Shown here piece after piece: positions 35,039-64,000 of a stretch of DNA of 64,000 nucleotides. Within the stretch, counting starts at the first letter, position 1. Every line of letters starts with the position of its first letter. The stretch covers positions 24,037,790-24,101,789 of the forward strand of contig OX442415.1 of the NCBI GenBank assembly GCA_949361645.1, written 5' to 3'. The position numbers and the translations under genes are program-made. Below the pieces are notes generated by a model. It searched no databases. It was not told the origin of the DNA and was given only the letters and a program-made list of their open reading frames with translations. This stretch comes from Spongilla lacustris (taxonomy: Eukaryota; Porifera; Demospongiae; Spongillida; Spongillidae).

Positions 35039-36468
35039 TTTGGCTTTGTGTTTATTAGCGCAGCTTCGCGTGCATGGTCTGACCGATATATATCCCATGC
35101 AGGCTCTGCCTAAAGTCATTTAATTTTGGTCTAGCTGTCACGGGCCGACTCACGGCCAATATCCTGAAATGGTCCTATCGGAAAGCCGACAGAACACGGT
35201 GGTCTGCTCTCATTGAACGCGTGGAAACTAAGCCCTACGCCCCGAAAAATTGAAATGGTTACGTACACCCATAGCAACGAACCTGACAACCGATGCCCTT
35301 TAGAACCAGCTGTGCACGGGGTACATAAAACGTAATCAACACCTAAAAGCCAGACTAGCAGTGATAAACACCTTTGAACTATATTGTAAGCAAAAATCAC
35401 GTGGCCTGGTGTTGCCAACTGTCGGCTCTGGTTCTTCAAACCTATCGACTTACGCACGGCGATCACCGACTACATGTGTTCAAAAAACGACAACGACGCT
35501 CGGTGACTGAAGTGGAACATGCCAAAGCTATCACGGTAAAGTTAGTTGTTTGTACTGTCGTATTTTGGTACAGGTTAGTGGCAACGCATTTTCTGAAGTA
35601 GATTCCTAGCCTTTGAAAATCCACCATTTTGGTGTCTTTTTGGGGGTGGGGGAATTAGTATTTGCGCAATGAAGTTTGGTTTTAACAGAGCGTTTAAAAT
35701 ATAGCCTTACATTTCTTTTGACTCCATGCTCGTATGTAAATAGATTGAGCTTGAACTGAATTAGTATTTATTCTTTACTCTCTTGGCTGGAGGGGGGATG
35801 GCAGCTACCAATTGTGGCTCAATACTTAGTAAGTGTTCTTGCACAATGCGCATCAGGTTTTGCATGTGGTTGTGGATTGGAGCAAATGTAAAGCCAAGAA
35901 TTTGGCATGAATTGACTTGGCCCCCTAAAAAGGGGGCTATTTCTCCTTTGGGGTTATCGGGCTGGATATGTGGTGTATCCTTTCCTCACCAGCCAGACAG
36001 ATTCCTGATGATTTGAGCCACCTGAAACACCAGTGAGTTAGAATTGAGCCTTTGCTGTATGTTGTAACATACCGCCTTAGAAGCCTCAGTGTATTTCAAG
36101 GTATGGCAAGCCCAGCCTTAATCGCCGGCAATACATGTACCTGAAGATGAGTAGGCAGCTGTAGTTTCCTGGTTAGTTCTGGTGACATGCATGAATGTCA
36201 TTGGCAGAAGTGAGTGTATACATGTATATTATGTAACCTTGGTACAAGTCAATGACATTGCTTCCCCTGTAGCAAGTTGTACGATGGCTTTGTCAGGACT
36301 GGTAGAGATGGCCCTCTTCAGTAATCCCGCTGCTTGCTTTTTCTCAGGTGTAAGTGTTGGTACACACTCATGCTCTTCATAGCCACCATCCATAATATCC
36401 CTGCTGCAGTCTGTATACAGTGCTCCAGAACATCTGACAGCAACATTATCACACTTGATGATAGTCTG
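35039..36468. other. Unrecognised, possibly part of an unknown gene
   Basis: A basic frame near 35374-35550 (KKRQRRSVTEVEHAKAITVK) runs into a GGTAAAGTT donor-like site, but no neighbouring exon was found. Confidence 0.25.
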
Positions 36469-36890
36469 ACTAGGGGACCATCCTGGTGACCATCCTCTGA
36501 GCAGCAGATGACCATCCTCTGAGCAGCAGGGGACCATCCTCTGAGCAGCATGGGATCATCCTCTGAGCAGCATGGGACCACCCTCTGAGCAGCAGGGGAC
36601 CATCCTCTGAGCAGCAGGGGACCATCCTCTGAGCAGCAGGGGATCGTCCTCTGAGCAGCAGGGGATCATCCTCTGAGTAGCAGGGGACCATCCTCTGAGT
36701 AGCAGGGGACCGACCTCTGAGCAGCAGGGGACCATCCTCTGAGCAGCAGGGGACTATCCTCTGAGCAGCAGGGAACCATCCTCTGGGCAGCATGGGACCA
36801 TCCTCTGGGCAGCATGGGACCATCTCTGAGCAACATGGGACCATCTCAGAGCAGCAGAGGACTATCCGTCCTCTGAGCAGCATGGACAGT
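36469..36890. repeat. 22-bp minisatellite CATCCTCTGAGCAGCAGGGG
   Basis: About 18 units of 22-23 bases. The minus-strand frames through it are repeat artefacts. Confidence 0.93.
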
Positions 36891-37997
36891 TCATAGCATC
36901 ATATGCTGCTATCCACTTTCAAAGGCATTTGGAGCACACCAGTGCACCACACTGCAGTTCCAGTGGCTGTGAGAGCTGGTGTTGGAGCACAGTGCACACT
37001 TCAGCTTCTTTAGCATTGACAGGTTGTTAGCTCTTGCCAAAGGTGGGCTAGTCTCACTATGGAGAACTAGAGGAGGGGCAATCTTCTCAAGATGACCTCT
37101 ACCAAGTGTTTACCTCTCATGATGTTATATGTTTACTTGTTTTGCCACTCAAATAGCATCACTGCACATTTGTGATGCACTCACTTTGTGATGGCACAGA
37201 TGGTTCTCTACATACCCACCTTACATTGCATGCAGAACATCTCAGGGTGACATCATCCCCAGATGTGTCAATGTCAAAAGCTATTTTCAGCTCAGCTGAG
37301 AATGCTATGCACTCAGAGCTGGTTCTTTTCTTTGCCCTGTACTTCGTTAGCCTCTGCCCACACACTCTGCAATGTATGGAAATTGTACTATAATGTTTAT
37401 ATGTATAGGGCAAAACCACAACGTACGTCGATTATTCATGAAATACGCTCAGCTTGTTCGTGGTGACAGAAAATGCGTTGCCACTTCAGGTTAGTAAATT
37501 CTGGTAGCCACATGCCTCCTGAGCATCGCTGTAGTACTCTTACCTTCCAGTTCAGTCACCAAAGGCTATGTCGTCGAATTTAGTAACGCCCTCCTTCTAA
37601 ATACGTATCGCGTGACCTTGCTAAACGGTATGCGCATGCTATCGATGTGGAATTTCAATTGTGCGCATTGACTGGACATGACAGGAAAAGGAATGCAGTG
37701 TTTAAGTTCGTTTTCACTTTTTGATTTGCTAGTTCTGGTGAGTCATGGTTTGCTTTTAAACATCAGATGTCTATAATGAGCCATCAGTTTAGAAATATAT
37801 GGTAATACCGTAAATGATCTAATTATTGACTTAGTTTCCAGCCGCATACAACCGTGAGAAATAGGCTTTGTCGGTCTTATTGAACCATTGCTATATATAT
37901 TAGCAAAGGTGGAGTATCGATCACCTACTGTTGACACCTACAGTGTACAGGAAAGGCTATACGTATTAGAGTATCGATCACCTACTGAACGGGGAAA
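36891..37997. other. Non-coding
   Basis: Contains a fragment of the TTTCCAGCCGCA repeat (37800-37855) and a duplicated AGTATCGATCACCTACTG (37915 and 37972). Confidence 0.45.
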
Positions 37998-38133
37998 GGG
38001 GGGGGGGGGGGGGGGGGGGGGGGGGAGGGGGACAATATCTGCTAGCGGATTACGTCCGTGGGGGACAATTTCCGCTAGCAGATTATGTCCGGGGGGACAA
38101 AATCTGCGGGGGGACAGAATCTGCTCCGACACC
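37998..38133. repeat. Inverted partner of the CGGATTNTGTCC repeat, starting in poly-G
   Basis: Begins with 28 G, then CTGCTAGCGGATTACGTCC and related units, and ends GGGGGGACAGAATCTGCTCC. It is the inverted counterpart of 34887-35038. Confidence 0.65.
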
Positions 38134-38732
38134 GGTGGTGGAGCCCGGAGGTCCGATAGTCGAGCAGTGCTCCATTTTTCTGAATTTGCTGTTTGGACTT
38201 CCGTTAAAGATTTAACGGCTGTAGAGTTGTGTTGGCTCGGTCGCGAGTATTATTTGTGTGAAAAATTTGTCAGACTCGATCCGATTCATTATTCCTGTTC
38301 GATCGCAAATCAGTTTAAAAAATGTATGCACTTTTATACATGCATGTAGATAACATGTATACACGTATAATTTATTATCATACCCGGGCCCTCGAGATAC
38401 AGAGCGGATATTGTAGATATACATACTGAAACTGTTACGACATGCCAATTGTTATTTAAAAAAAAAGAAAGATCCACAGAAAACTGTAGCGGCCATAGCC
38501 GCTACAGTTCCTACGCCACTGCATTGTGTTCTAGGAAGAACACAAAAAAACGCGTGTATGCATCTAGTTAAAGATTGGCACCTTCAGCTCCGGCCCTGAG
38601 GTGCAGCTGTTGGCAAAAGAGGGAATTCCCCGCGATATATTAAAATTACACGTAACTACTGTACATGTTTATATACCTGGGCTAGCTTGCTACGGCACGT
38701 ATAGAACATCGTTTCACGTGAATCGAGACGAG

Positions 38733-38897
38733 GTGAGCAACAACGGTAATTTAAAAAGGCGATCCATTTAGGACCGCTAGCTTGTGGATTTTTGTACCTA
38801 AGCTTCGGATCAGTTCCTTTCACTCACGCCACACCCCTATAGGCCTAGTTACATTGCCACGAACGCGCATCAACATCATCGATATATATTTTAACAG
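38733..38897 (+). other. Possible 5'UTR intron of the TBK1-like gene
   Basis: A GTGAGC donor at 38733 and a pyrimidine/TTTTAACAG acceptor ending at 38897 could remove 165 bases just before the start codon at 38903. An E-box CACGTG lies at 38715-38720, immediately upstream. This fits a short non-coding first exon, but I cannot locate the transcription start. Confidence 0.35.
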
Positions 38898-38902
38898 GTT
38901 CC

Positions 38903-63807
<24,905 letters not shown>

Positions 63808-64000
63808 GCTGATACTTTGTGTCTGCTGTGTGTATTTTATTGTTATACCATCTGAGATTCTACTGGCATGGACTTGTGTTGTATCCTGCATGGTAAAAAA
63901 TTGTCTTTATGTATCACAGTACTGAGTGTCAATTGCCATGGGAATTAAATGTGATCGCCATTGTCAATTAAAATAGCAATTGGCACTGTCATTTCCAAGT

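Noticed and set aside
36470..36883. Minus-strand 137-codon repeat protein
   Set aside because: A 22-bp minisatellite with no start context or flanking coding sequence.
34884..38136. A single 3.2-kb transposon spanning both CGGATTNTGTCC blocks
   Set aside because: No target duplication was found, so I report two inverted blocks and leave the joint element as a possibility.
29194..38519. A 9-kb hAT element between CAGTGGCGTAGG and CCTACGCCACTG
   Set aside because: Flanking bases do not match and the span includes unrelated elements; the two ends are probably independent remnants.

Overview
The window is eukaryotic and reads as invertebrate animal nuclear DNA. Genes have many introns with GT-AG boundaries, non-coding DNA is abundant, and microsatellites, minisatellites and DNA transposons are dense. 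Two clear genes are present: a metazoan-type TBK1/IKK-epsilon-like kinase and a small PLAC8-family protein. A sponge or another marine invertebrate would fit, but the sequence does not fix the species. The assembly also carries long C or G homopolymers and the short palindrome TACATGTA at very high frequency.

Layout. 0-6.5 kb: three arrays of one 20-bp minisatellite, one of them interrupted by a short inverted-repeat transposon, plus microsatellites, possible minus-strand exon fragments, and a retroelement gag-like ORF with a poly(A) tail. 6.6-9.1 kb: a fold-back DNA transposon with ~1.2-kb arms. 10.7-12.9 kb: another inverted-repeat-bounded element. 13.3-14.65 kb: a C/G-rich insertion next to the 5' end of a decayed transposase-like gene with a SAP motif (14.7-18.0 kb). 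21.5-27.1 kb: a 5.6-kb hAT-like insertion with a perfect 8-bp target duplication, carrying a head-to-tail pair of 1.4-kb elements. 27.6-27.9 kb: an intact single-exon PLAC8 gene with a duplicated upstream region. 28-38 kb: small hairpin elements, a decayed Ldh2-type dehydrogenase remnant, minisatellites and a pair of palindrome-rich repeats.

From 38.9 kb to 63.8 kb one plus-strand gene fills the window: a TBK1/IKK-epsilon-like kinase. I could follow 23 coding exons in phase: N-terminal kinase domain, ubiquitin-like domain, then the helical scaffold/coiled-coil region. They total 745 codons, against 729 residues in human TBK1. All kinase catalytic residues and the activation-loop serine are present. 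Its introns hold most of the right-hand repeats: a 20-bp array of ~33 copies, a 19-bp array, a CACACATG array, an array that has amplified the exon 9 splice donor, short inverted-repeat elements, and decayed Ty3/gypsy and other retroelement fragments.

The kinase is the main biological content; in animals this family phosphorylates IRF-type factors and autophagy adaptors in innate immune signalling. I found no gene cluster that amounts to a new multi-gene system. The most unusual structures are the mobile-element architectures and the splice-donor minisatellite.
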